Below, one piece after another: positions 23,191-33,787 of a stretch of 64,000 nt of DNA; the stretch's first letter is position 1; the number at the start of each line of letters is the position of its first letter. The position numbers and the translations under genes were made by a program. The stretch lies in contig WPDH01000100.1 in NCBI GenBank assembly GCA_019137255.1, forward strand, positions 372,001 to 436,000, written 5' to 3'. Below the pieces are notes generated by a model. It had not been told where the DNA came from and searched no databases. It was given only the letters and a program-made list of their open reading frames with translations. Source of the stretch: Corinectria fuckeliana. Taxonomy: Eukaryota > Ascomycota > Sordariomycetes > Hypocreales > Nectriaceae.

Positions 23191-24125
23191 TGGGCTAGTT
23201 CAAGAAGGCCGCTCTGCAGGTGGTGGAGAAAGCAGGGCGTACTCTTAGTAGGCTCAAGATGAGATACTTAAAGATTACACTAACGTCAAGCTGTTTACTT
23301 CGTTAACTGCTACAGATTTTCCAAAAGAGATGTCTTTGCGACATAGCTAGTGCTATAGGGGAACCTGAGATCGCTGTTTAAGTATTGGTTCGTCCTGCTA
23401 GAGACTAAAAATGGTATTGCCTTTGCCGAGACTGTGATTTGAAGATTCCTGGCTACTGCAGCTCGGCCTCTGTGGGAGGTTGTCTGCCTAAACGCGGCGT
23501 ATTCGACTTCTTGTGAGCTCAAGTAAATCGTTTGGCCTGCGACCGATTCCATCTCAAGGCTGAGTCCATTCACTGCCGACTTTGTACGTACAGGAGGAGC
23601 CACTACGCCAGTAGGAGATCCCGATCTTTGTAGCGAGTGAGGAGGTAGCGTTAGAGGTTCTCATAGTGCAGTGTCGTGGACCGAGTATACATGACTGACT
23701 AAAGGACCTGGAGGACTTTGTGCTCTTGGTACAAGTTCCGTAGGCCTTTATCGTTACTCACCTTGAGTGACTACATTTGATTGGCTATATTCATGTCTCC
23801 TTTCTGCTTATGCCTGGAGTTATCTCGATACAACAAGTGATGCATCAAGTTACTATTCCTGCTTCTAGTTCTAGAGGTACTTCCAGTTGCCATCATTGAC
23901 TGCGTACTGTAGCCAGCTTTCTCTTCTGTTAAATTTGGGACTAGACTGCTACCCAACTGCTCCTTTCGGTATCGAGTCAACTTCCACAAATACCCGCCAC
24001 CATCTTGCAGCAGGGCTGTTTCGTCGTAACCATCTCCGACAGTGAGTAACCAACCACAGTACAGGTAGGCACATGCATAAAGAGGATGAGGCCTCCCCAT
24101 CACTTCTGTTGTACAAGCTAAAAAA

Positions 24126-24250
24126 GGGCGGCTGGTTATCACTAGGCCACCTATCACAATGAGTCTTTGCTCGCCATCTCGGTTATGCCAGCAAAACAGG
24201 GCGGTTTTGCAACGACCAGGCCACCTATCACAAAGCCTCTTTGCTCAAAC
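24126..24250. repeat. diverged tandem duplication, period about 73 bp
   Basis: GGGCGG followed by a GGCCACCTATCACAA block and a TCTTTGCTC block occur at 24126-24172 and again at 24199-24247, offset 73-74 bp. The copies have diverged, so this is an old local duplication. Confidence 0.6.
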
Positions 24251-24474
24251 ATGCTGCAGCCACCATCACCAACCGCTACATTTTCTGCCCCTTTCTGGCA
24301 CGTCCATTTTGCTAAAGCGGCGGCCCCTATTCCAGAGTAAAGCCATAAGCATAGCAAGTCCCCCAGGTCCCCTTCGGCGCTTTACGCACCAGAAACCTCC
24401 GACTCGGGTACCATCGCTATTCGCACACGCCAATCAACTCCCATCGCCGCTTCAACCCAAGACTCACCGCCACC

Positions 24475-25634
24475 ATGTCTGACTACGTCAACCTGAACCA
24501 AGGCAACACGGCCATGGCTGGCCTCGAGACCAACGAATCCCTGTTTGACCTCAGCTTCTGGGATGAGCCCGACCTCATTGGTCCGAAGCTTGACTTTGCG
24601 GCCCTGGCTTCGCCCGACACGCCCCAGGATCCGTGAGGGTTTTTCTTTTATCAGCTGCTAACAAAAAGGGCGAGTACCGCATTCTGCTGTAGAAGTTATA
24701 GGCCAAGAACAACATGCGCCCCACTCGACGCCCATCAAGATGGCTTCCCTTTTACGGACGGCTCGGACGGTTCGGACCTAGTCCTAGAGTCGAGCGTCTC
24801 CATACTAGGCGGAGTGCTCTCTGCTTCTGCCACAGTCGACCATGCTACCTCTTCAATTACTCCACAATCCGGTATCGCGTCCCATTCGACGCCGGCTTCG
24901 ATGCAGCATCATGCACCTGCTGCGACCAAAGCTAGCACCGAGTGCATCGATTGCGGATGCATCTTCGACAACAAGCAAGGCTTAAAAAATCATGGACGCG
25001 ATGCCTGCCATAGGTGATAGCAAGTTTTCCACATCTGATGTCCTCACTCGGCACTTGATGACAAAAAAAAAAAACACAAAGCCTCAGCATCCTTGTCCCT
25101 ATTGCAAGAGACATCGTGGAAAATCAGCATTCTTTCGGCGAGACCATCTCAAACAGCACCTCGTGGAGTACCACAAGCTCGATGCCGAAAACAAGAAAAA
25201 AGCGTCTAAACAGTTGGGACCTATTTGTGGCGTGCTGTTCCGAACCCGATTGCCCAGACTACCGGGACGTTTCATTCTATCTTCTGCCTCTCTCGGAGCT
25301 GGACAAAGGAAGACCATTCATCAACTGTTCGGACTACAGCAAACACATAAAAACAGTCCATGACATGACTCCTTTTCCGTGCACGGCGTATAACTGTGAC
25401 CGAGCCGGCGGCAATGGCTTCTTCAGTGAAATGGTTCTCATCAAACACCGCCAATCGAAACATCCCGATACGCCCTTTTCCACCCTACCCGCTGGAAGTA
25501 TCAGGTCCCAGCCGCGTCGATGCCCATACTCAGGTTGCGCCAAGGATCTTCAATCTGGAATGCTCAGGTACATACTCCATGTTATAGAACATTGCTCCGA
25601 GGAACAGAGACTGGCATATCGACATATTTGCTAG
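24475..25634 (+). pseudogene. frameshifted C2H2 zinc-finger protein
   Basis: Starts in a good context (CCACCATGTC, ATG at 24475). Exon 1 (24475-24632) encodes an acidic N-terminus, MSDYVNLNQGNT, with SFWDEPDLIGPKLDF, and an intron with a GCTAAC branch follows. The second part carries a first finger, CIDCGCIFDNKQGLKNHGRD (CX2CX12HX5H), and then hits TGA near 25015. The homologous continuation KFSTSDVLTRHLMTK and HPCPYCKRHRGK is in the next frame. After an A-rich stretch near 25195-25210 the remaining fingers (CSEPDCPDYR, HIKTVHDMTPFPCTAYNCDR, HRQSKHPDTP, CPYSGCAKDLQSGM) are in the third frame, ending at 25634. Two frame changes without plausible introns mean either a pseudogene or sequencing indels at A-runs. 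If intact it would be a nuclear C2H2 transcription factor. Confidence 0.6.
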
Positions 25635-26314
25635 AAAATATACAGCTCACATTCTCGCCATACCGATGAGTCAGAAGCTGCGCGAACTTGTCGACGACTT
25701 TACCAGCTTTTCTCCAATTTTTAATATATTTCCTTTTCTTTCCCCATGTAGCCTGGGCTGGCCTGCACTGTCGCTCGCTTGTTTTCGCGGCTGCATCTGT
25801 CATTGTTTTCCATGTTTGGGCGACTTTGGTTTATCTTCGTTATGTATGTAGTTGCTCGACAGTTCCAATCTACAACTTTCTTACAAGGGATCCCCACTCG
25901 CAAAGGAGGATCCACTCCAACTGGGGACTCGTCACAAACTCAGCATCAGAAAGATAGAAAGTTCACTGAGTTCAGGTCATCGAGGTATTACATATCACCC
26001 AGTCTCCAACAAAACGCTATATTGAAGTGACCTTCGTGCCGCTAGAGGTGATGGCCAAGAGTGATTCTAACCCTTGGCCCGGCCATATAGTCCAGTTAAT
26101 GGGGGTATTTACAACGCCAAGCATAAACTCCGCCCCTTCAAAGAGATGAATGCTGGGTAAAGGCAAAGAAGAAGAAACCGCGCGCTTCATGGCGTGTCCC
26201 TGGCCGTTGATGTACCGGAGCCCCCATGTCCTTTGCGCCTTGTGTCATGGTCATGCCCGGTAGCCTGCCCACTGAATTGTCATCGTGAAAGTGTCGTAGT
26301 ATCATGACTATATA
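25635..26314. other. intergenic
   Basis: Convergent 3' flanks of the zinc-finger remnant (+) and the Gag1-like gene (-). No supported gene or repeat. Confidence 0.6.
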
Positions 26315-27682
26315 TTAACCCTGCTTAGGCTTCGTTGCCGCGGGAAGGTCTTGAGCCCCATAATTCGCTATGCCGAGGGCTTTATGCAGGCTGCGTCGAA
26401 AGGTTTTGCCGGGAGCCGACTCTTCGTCTCTATCACGGCCGAGTAATCCAAAGCTCATGCGACGAGCAACATTGCTAGGGTTCTCCTGAGGAGGCGGGGC
26501 TGGCTTCTTCTTCTTCTTACGAACGACAGGAGCAGGGACTGCGACAGTGGGTCGCGGGGGCCACTCGCCGTCGCGCTTCCAGCCAGTAACGCAGGCACGG
26601 AGCATGTCAGACAGGTTTATGGGGCATGAAGGTTGGAGGCTGTGGATAATGACCTTGTCGTAGAGGCTGGTATAGACGGACGGTGTGATGGAGGCGCGGA
26701 GGATGTTGTTGGGAGGCAGTAGGGGCGGGGCGATCGGAATGAGTGTCTCGACTGGGTAGTGCCGGCTCGATGGGGGCGTTGAGGGGCTTGTGTCCTTAGA
26801 CTGTTGCTTCTGCAGCTCCTTTTCGTCACCTCTTGCTAGGGAAGAGGCATCGGAGGCATCGCTGACGTTTGGTGGTTGAGTGGAGGAAGCTGTGGAGCTT
26901 GGTGGCGAGCTTGACATCGAGCGACGGAAGAAGAAGCGGCGCGGGGAGCGTGGAGAAACGGACGGAGACGAGACAGGCTTGGTACGGACACGAACCGTAT
27001 GGGCGCCTGTCCACGCGGTGCGCCTGGCTTCGAAGCAGGCCAGGCCCTCATTCCATTCCGACTCCTTTCTGACGGCTCTGCGTCGCTTGGCTTGCTTGGA
27101 AAAGATGGCAGCCTGCACCGTAGGGCCTACAGTGCCTGGGCTATCGAAGCGGAAAGGGGACCGGGAGGGCAGCGGCTCGTCGTCGGAGAGGTCTGAGGTC
27201 CACTCCGTGCGGGGGCGGTAGTGGACAGGATCCTCGGATACAGTGCTGTAAGTCGATTCCGCATCGCTTTCCTCATCATCGTCCACTTGGTAGCCGGCAT
27301 CTTCCCGCGTTTCATCTTGGACGGGCATGGTCGACGCAGTGGTGTCCAGGGTAGTGTTTTCGATCCCCGGCGTTGCAACAGTATCGAGGGTAGTGGTTTG
27401 AACGCATGATGCGACAATGATGTCGTCGGGGATGGCATTGTCTTGAGCTGGTGTGACGACCCGCGATGGCCATTGAAAATCCCAATCATTCTTGACTTTA
27501 GCATCCAAATAACGCTTGACAGCCTCCTTCTGCTTCGTCTTGTCCCTGCTCAAAAGGTCGGCATGTTCTTCGGCGACCCAATCCGGGGTTGTAGAAGACA
27601 AAGGCGTAGACAATTGGATAGACTGTTGACGGAGCTTTGCGATGGGAGACCGGGGGCTCCTGTAGATGTCGGAGAAGATCAT
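26315..27682 (-). CDS. Gag1-like clamp domain protein (former DUF4050)
   Basis: Single-exon frame; the first ATG of the open frame is at 27682 (MIFSDIYRSPRSPIAKLRQ), giving 455 aa, and upstream codons lack an ATG. Conserved blocks recall fungal Gag1-like/DUF4050 proteins: AVKRYLDAKVKNDWDFQWP (about residues 57-75), PFRFDSPGTVG, EWNEGLACFEARRTAWTGAH, and the C-terminal block at about 325-376 (RASITPSVYTSLYDKV, PINLSDMLRACVTGWKRDGE). Between them are Ser/Pro/Asp-rich disordered linkers. The C-terminus is basic (VRKKKKKPAPPP). The molecular role is not established from sequence; the domain name comes from a yeast protein tied to stress and TOR signalling. Recognition is from memory of the family pattern. 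Confidence 0.72.
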   Translation of the reverse strand: MIFSDIYRSPRSPIAKLRQQSIQLSTPLSSTTPDWVAEEHADLLSRDKTKQKEAVKRYLDAKVKNDWDFQWPSRVVTPAQDNAIPDDIIVASCVQTTTLDTVATPGIENTTLDTTASTMPVQDETREDAGYQVDDDEESDAESTYSTVSEDPVHYRPRTEWTSDLSDDEPLPSRSPFRFDSPGTVGPTVQAAIFSKQAKRRRAVRKESEWNEGLACFEARRTAWTGAHTVRVRTKPVSSPSVSPRSPRRFFFRRSMSSSPPSSTASSTQPPNVSDASDASSLARGDEKELQKQQSKDTSPSTPPSSRHYPVETLIPIAPPLLPPNNILRASITPSVYTSLYDKVIIHSLQPSCPINLSDMLRACVTGWKRDGEWPPRPTVAVPAPVVRKKKKKPAPPPQENPSNVARRMSFGLLGRDRDEESAPGKTFRRSLHKALGIANYGAQDLPAATKPKQG

Positions 27683-30600
27683 GGCGGAATGTGCTGGGGC
27701 TTTCGAAGCCCGTGATGCAAGGCCAAGGGGGGAAGATGGCTTTGGAATTGGGATAGGTGCAGCGGCGGCAGTTGAGCGAGAAGGCGGGGGTGTGGCCTGG
27801 AGAAGGGGATGCACGGTCGTCGGTGGTATGATGCTGGGGCTGGAAGTCGGTTGGGGTGGTACTTTGTTGCTCGTTAGTGGTGAACCAATTAGGATGTGCT
27901 AGTGATGCAGAGCAGAGTATAAGATCTGGTATGATGATGCAGTTGCAGGACAGGGCAGGCGTCTCGAGCGGTGTCTGTAGTCGGGGAAGGCATATGCGCC
28001 GGGTGAAATGAAGAACGGTAAAAGAGAAGGTGGTGTTGTTGTTATTGATGGTGGCGGTGGTGGTAGTGGTGGAGGTGGCGTTGAAGAGGGCAGCTCCGAG
28101 TGTGGTCTGTCTAAGATGTCTCGTGTGTGGTTGCACGCGCGATGCGACGTCGAGGTATAAAGCGACGTCGGAGGTGGCGCGGAAACAAGACAGGGCAATA
28201 GGCTGGGGTAAGGCTGGATGGGTAGACAGGGCAAAGCAAATACAGGCAAGGATGAAAGCAGAGTGCAGGCAGATGTACCTATCTACAGAGGTACGAAGTA
28301 GGTGACGAGACGGGAGTAGGCTCACTTAAGACTCAGGACATGATCGGCGACGCCGCCGCCGAGTTCAGGTGCAATTGCGAGACAGGAAGATAAAGGCTGC
28401 CGGATAGAATTGAGACGAAGATCGAGGCCAACACAGCCAAGACAAGAAAAGAAAAGAAAGCAAAGGATAAGACACGACTAGACCCTAGCTGGGGTAATGT
28501 TCAGTGTTCCCTCTGTGTCCGTCGTGCCTGTGTTTGTGTCTCTCTGTAGGTAGGTGTATGCGTGCGTCTCCGTATCCGGGCAGCGAAGGTCTAATCCACA
28601 CGGAAGTACGAGGTGGAGGGGAGGACGAATCTGAGTGTGAAAGGGGAGAAGGGGAGGAAGGGGGCAGATCATGGGAATGCAGAAGGACAAAAAGAGAAGA
28701 AGAAGAAGAAGAAGAGTCAAAGCGAGAAAGGCCAAGGTCTGAGGAGAGGCTAACAAAATAGCATAGTTACGTACAAGATAGAGGTCCGAACTCAGTTGTC
28801 CCCGTCTGCTGCTGGTTACGGCTACTGGCGGATCCGACGACAGATGGAGAAGCATGGGGAACGGACGGCGGCGACGGCGGCGGCGGCGGCGACGACAACG
28901 ACATGTTGGTGGTGGTGGTGGTGAGCCTGGGGGGGCGCTTCTTGAATTTTCAGACGGCGAAAGTGTATGATGCAGCAGCGACGTAGGTACACGGTACTCT
29001 GGGCGATACAAGCGAACTAGGATCGGAATAGGCCTGGCCCTGTCTGTGGTAAGGGAGCGCTGCTTTGCTGGCCTCCAGCGTGGCGCGAGATGAGACGGCG
29101 AGGGAGCGAGATGTGGGAGGGGAGGGAGGATGGCGGGAGGCGGGAAGCGGAATGATGATTGTCGCTGGTTGCATGTGCTTGTGTGCACACCGGAACAGAT
29201 TTTAGCTCGCAGACAGTGAGTGGCCAGGGCTCTCATAGGTCGAGGCTAAGAAACCAAGTCGAGGTCAAAGTCAATGGAAGGTCTTGCAAGGTCACTAGTA
29301 CACACGGCCTGCCCTGCCCTGGCATTCCATCGCCAGGGCTCACCCACATTTACCCATCTTCCTCACCATCGCCTTGCGGTGCGGGAGAGAGGGCGAGCAT
29401 CAGCCAGCCAGCCTGCCGGGCGGTGAGGTTCATACATCGGTTCTGCCCGGCACGATGCGCTGCTTTTTGAGTTCTGGCCGGGTCAGCTATTGTAACTGAA
29501 CCGACTCTCCAGCATAGCGTCACGTCAAATGGGGATATTTTAGATATTCTTGACTCGGCCCACCTGGCAAGACACCATCGCTTGCGGCACAGCAGTCCCT
29601 GAACAGACAATCAGTACTCGGTACATCTCGAATTGTCGTCCAATCGACGGTACGAATATTTGCTACTACCGCAACCGTCGCATTACTGCCGTACTATGTA
29701 GCAGTGCTTCGTACGAACTACAGTACCAGCTGGGGTGGAGCCGGGGAGGGGAGGGGACGAGGACAGGTTCGTGTGAGTCGTGTGACTGCTCCCAATAGCG
29801 CCATTTCCTGGCCGCCAAAGGAACACGAAAATGAAGAGTCATCCATGACAGAGATCAGAGACAGCGCCCAGCCACCACAGATCCCTCCGCCCAGGGTGGA
29901 AAAGCCGGGGCGTCCAATTGGTCTCCCTCATTGGCCGGTTGCGAGTCAGCCGCCCAGGGCTTGTTTGTTCCCCCAGGCCGGAGGGCCCCGGCGAGCCTAG
30001 ACAGCCCCCGGCAAGTTCCCCAAAAGGTCCACCCACCACCTCTCATCGCTAGATTACAGGGCTCGAGGACGACTCTCTCAGCGATGATGAATCCACACAT
30101 CTTCGTCCGGGATGGCTATTCTACGAAATGCATCCAATGCACCCCATCCATCTGCACTCGACATGGAGCTAAGGGAAACTACCTTAAAAATCGCCTGCTT
30201 GCTGTGAACCTGGTTGCAGCTCAGCTCAAGTCACAGCTGGCAACCTTTCTCCCCTGCTCTTTGCCGCAGTCTCCTGGTCTTACGTGCTCCTCTACTGCTG
30301 CTACCTACCTTGGTTTGGTCAGTTCTGTACGAAGTACGTTGCCGTCGGTCGGCTGGTCGCTTTGCTGGTCGGTTGGGTCACATGCAGAATCAGATGTCAT
30401 ACTTCTGTCACTTGTCACTCGACATTCGTCCCTCCAGGGTCGTCAACCTGACACTTCCTCTCCAAACCCAATGTGGCATGCTATTCACGAATGATGCCCA
30501 GAATACCATACAATCACACCCCGCTCGGCTATGATCTGATCAACGGAACAGAGGCCCGACCCCGAAGATCAGACACCACTTTGATCCATTTCCCCAGAAG

Positions 30601-32440
30601 TTGACTTCGTTTTATTAGCCCAAGCCCCCCCAGTCGTCTTTTGTTGGCCTGTCAACTGTCTCCATTTTCAAAAAAAAAAAAAATTCGCCTTGGCCTCCAA
30701 TCTTCAGGCTAAGTCATAGCATGCATGCCTGACGAAGAAAACGGCGATCATCTAGCAGATCACATGCACCACCCGAGCCCACAACCACGCCCGCAAGCAG
30801 CTGCCCACTTCGGCCGGCTCCCTCCAAGCTCCAAGCTCCAAGCTCCCACCCAAGGTGTGAATTCTTGTGACACGGTTGACAAAATAGACTGGTGGATAGC
30901 GCCCTGTAATCACTAACTCGTACCTCCATAGCTGTCTTGTACATAACTCCTGAGCCCAGACAGCACACCGAACCACCACAGGGATTATTAAGTTAAGCAA
31001 CCTCGGGTTAGCAACCTTTGCGACATCACAGCTCGGCTCCATGTCCAAATCCAGGCTTGGACCTGTCACTCCCGGATGTCCGAGCCGTTCCCGAACCAAT
31101 TCTTAGGATGATGCGCTCACGTGTCGCAGAGACAAGCCTGTTCACCTCGCATTTCACCTTGTTGCCACGCCACCCCACTTCACGCCACCACGGCTCGTGG
31201 AGAGCGCCGCCCGCCTTCTGCCGCTTGACCGCACCAGCATGCCCTAGGCGCAGATCGTATGCGGCAGGCCAGTCAACTGCAAGCGGCGCTTCAAACGGCG
31301 ACGCATCGGCTATCGCGGCAGCTTCCAAAGTCAATGGACCGTCACTGAGTGTCAAGCTCTGTTGACTAAAGAGACTTCAAGTGGTAATCTTTCAGCCATT
31401 ATCGCCCAACTAGATACTGGAGATAGATAGGTAGATAGAGCTAGTTCTAGTGTTGAGAACATGAAGTCCCACCGCCCTTGTGCAATCTCACACAACGGAG
31501 AGGGAAGCTTGCCCCATCGCCAACCCCTTTTACCCCTCCATCACTATACGGCATCCATCATCCCAGCTGGCCTGAAATGCATCGGCATTCCCGCACTTGC
31601 CCCGCCAAACGTTTCGTTCGCGCCCGCTGAATTGCGTGCTCTCCCGTCCACAGCCGGCTTGGTCTTGGCTTGGCGATGGAGAATGGCGGGCAACTTGGCA
31701 ACCTAAGTACGAATAGAGGAGGATCCCGAGGTGGAGACTCTGAGGTGCAGCTCCAGTGAACCTTTGAATCTTTGGCGCGCGTGTCAGGGAGAGAGCTTCA
31801 GTGGACTCCAACTCATGCAATTCCCCGCCATCGCCCATCAAGCTTCCCGTCCCGTGCGTCCTGGTGATGGAGCAACTTTGGCAGGGGCGTCCCCTCCTAT
31901 CATTCTTGCCTTTGAAGTTGTGCTACTAGTTGAAGTGCTCGAGTGCGTCTTTAGGTAAGTAGTAGTATTCATTAACTCCTTCCTTCAGTCCTATCACATC
32001 TCCATGACATGACCTCGAGGCCATCTCAATCCTCCCACTCCCAGGTGAAGCAAACAACTACGTGTACGGAGGCATCACGCTTTGAAGAGCAACATCGCCA
32101 CCATCATCAATACAGCACAACATCGACTTTAACACATGTCACGAAACACAAGCACGAGCACAAGCACAAGTGGGAGTTCTCAAGTGTAGCAAAAGCAACA
32201 TTTTTGTCATTTCATTGGCTTATTTACTGCCTTTGTGTCCCTGTTCCCTTATCAAAACATACCAAAGCCAGTTGTGTTTGTGAATACCCTGTGCGCCAAA
32301 GTCCAAAGCTACCATTTGTACGTGTGATTCAATTTTTTCTTCTTCTTTTGTGTCGGAATTTTTCTGCTCTCGGTCTCGGTCTCGGTCGATAGTTTCGCGT
32401 TCTGTGGTGTCTTCTCAGCTGAAGAGGTGAGGAGAGTCAA
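27683..32440. other. large gene-free region (about 4.8 kb)
   Basis: No open frame here has protein-like composition or joins by introns into one. The 27.7-29.2 kb part is rich in CT/GGT microsatellite-like sequence (for example GGCGGCGAC runs at 28870-28900) and is probably the 5' leader of the Gag1-like gene. A 13-A run lies near 30670. The 31.9-32.4 kb part is the 3' flank of the Gln-rich gene. Confidence 0.5.
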
Positions 32441-33709
32441 CTACTGGTGAATAGGCTCGGTCTGCTGGCTGGGCATCATGAAATTGCCGTGAGGACCGGG
32501 CATCATGTAGTTGTTCTGAGGAGCAGGCTGCTGGAAGTTGTTCTGGGGAGCAGGTTGCTGGTAGTTGTTTTGAGGAGCAGGCTGCACGACGTTGTTCTGA
32601 CGGACAGTCTGCTGGTAGTTGTTCTGGGGGGCGTGTTGCTGGTAGTTGTTTTGAGGAGCAGGCTGCTGGAAGTTGCTCTGGCGAGCAGGCTGCGCGACGT
32701 TGTTCTGATGGACAGACTGCTGGTAGCCGTTCTGGCGGGCAGGCTGCTGATAGTTGTTCTGGGGGGTAGGCTGCTGGTAGCTGTTCTGACGGGCAGGCTG
32801 CTGATAGTTGTTCTGGAGGGCGGGCTGCTGGTAGTTTCTCTGGGGAGCAGGCTGCGCGATGTTATTCTGAGTAGCTGGCTGCATCATGGTCTTGTTGTCA
32901 AGAGGCGCGGGAAAGTTGTTTCCCGAAGCAGATGGTGGACGATAGAAGAGGGTCCCAGTCTGGTTCACTGTGGTACACTGCCCGGCCAGGTTGGCGAACT
33001 GAGGCTTCGAGGGCATGCGACTGCCTTGGGGGAAGCTCGACTCCGGGGGAGTGAGCATCGCGGCACCTTTGTCCTTGCTAACTCTAGTAGTTGAAAACTC
33101 ATCGGACAAGTCTTTGAAGGTGAGGCTTTCCTGGATGGGCTTGCCGTGAGGCGAAACAAACTGGAAAGCGGTGGGTCGCTTGGCAGTGCGGGTGTTGGGA
33201 GCGGTGTTGAGGGCGATGTTATTGTTTTCGTCTTGAGTCGACACCCTGGCCTTGCTCTTTGTCTTCTTGGCTGCCTTGGCGGAAGCGGGGGCGGGAACCT
33301 GGATAGCGACAGCAGCTGGCTGCTTCTGGGATTGCTCCTGAGCCTTGTTGCTCTTCTTCTGCTTCTTGGGAGCTTGAGCGGGCACTTCGCTGTCATCCGC
33401 AGCTCTCTTTCCCTTGGAAGCTCCAGCTTTGGTGGCTGTCTCCTCCTCCTCCTCATCATCGGAGGGGCTGAGCTTGTGAGATTCGAACCATGGAGGGAAG
33501 TACTGAGCGTAGTCCTTGACTAGAGTGTTGCGAATGGTATGCGCGTATCTGTTGGGCTCGCTGGAGGGACCAAAGCTGACGTGGCTGTTGAGAGTGTTTC
33601 CGATCTTAGCTGCGATTTCGGCGGGCTGCATGCCGGCAGGGAGCTCGATGTTGCAATCGAAGAGGACGCCATCGCTTGTGATGTGGTCGACCAGGAATGC
33701 CTGGATCAT
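32441..33709 (-). CDS. Gln/Asn-rich protein; in-frame 3' continuation of the upstream Gln-rich gene
   Basis: Counting from the first ATG at 33709 the product is 422 aa, but the frame is open back to a TAG at 33790-33788 that ends the preceding gene in the same frame. The 26 codons between (DCVADVWDEGHRRAFLRG and on) look like domain sequence, so this is probably the C-terminal part of one larger protein. A folded-looking segment, MIQAFLVDHITSDGVLFDC to YAQYFPPWFE, is followed by an acidic run (SDDEEEEETATK), Lys-rich NLS-like stretches (APKKQKKSNK, KAAKKTKSKAR) and a C-terminal array of fourteen 9-residue Gln/Asn repeats. A nuclear, low-complexity regulatory protein is plausible. I do not recognise a named family. 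Confidence 0.65.
   Translation of the reverse strand: MIQAFLVDHITSDGVLFDCNIELPAGMQPAEIAAKIGNTLNSHVSFGPSSEPNRYAHTIRNTLVKDYAQYFPPWFESHKLSPSDDEEEEETATKAGASKGKRAADDSEVPAQAPKKQKKSNKAQEQSQKQPAAVAIQVPAPASAKAAKKTKSKARVSTQDENNNIALNTAPNTRTAKRPTAFQFVSPHGKPIQESLTFKDLSDEFSTTRVSKDKGAAMLTPPESSFPQGSRMPSKPQFANLAGQCTTVNQTGTLFYRPPSASGNNFPAPLDNKTMMQPATQNNIAQPAPQRNYQQPALQNNYQQPARQNSYQQPTPQNNYQQPARQNGYQQSVHQNNVAQPARQSNFQQPAPQNNYQQHAPQNNYQQTVRQNNVVQPAPQNNYQQPAPQNNFQQPAPQNNYMMPGPHGNFMMPSQQTEPIHQ
32504..32881 (-). repeat. 27-bp coding minisatellite, 14 copies (QPAPQNNYQ repeat)
   Basis: Fourteen consecutive 9-residue units of consensus QPAPQNNYQ fill 378 bp exactly, with variants such as QPARQNGYQ, QSVHQNNVA and QTVRQNNVV. 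The variation between units suggests ongoing slippage or unequal exchange within the coding frame. Gln/Asn content is prion-like. Confidence 0.9.
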
Positions 33710-33787
33710 GCCTTGGGCCAAAGCAGCGCCTCGGAGGAAGGCTCTGCGATGGCCTTCGTCCCAAACGTCAGCGACACAATCCGGCTT

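Larger units (their letters stand above)
20121..24474. other. gene-poor accessory stretch downstream of the siderophore block
   Basis: 4.35 kb without an intact gene. It holds the SidI-like promoter with one GATA word, a poly-C run with two Ns, an unidentified decayed coding remnant near 22.3-23.2 kb, and a 73-bp diverged duplication near 24.1-24.25 kb. Other short open frames do not join into a credible protein. Confidence 0.55.

Noticed and set aside
28478..29236. 252-codon open frame on the minus strand
   Set aside because: It is Pro/Arg low complexity produced by GGC and CT microsatellite DNA, with no conserved block.
32009..32392. 127-codon open frame on the plus strand next to the Gln-rich gene
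   Set aside because: His/Lys simple sequence in the probable 3' UTR of the minus-strand gene. It does not resemble a protein.
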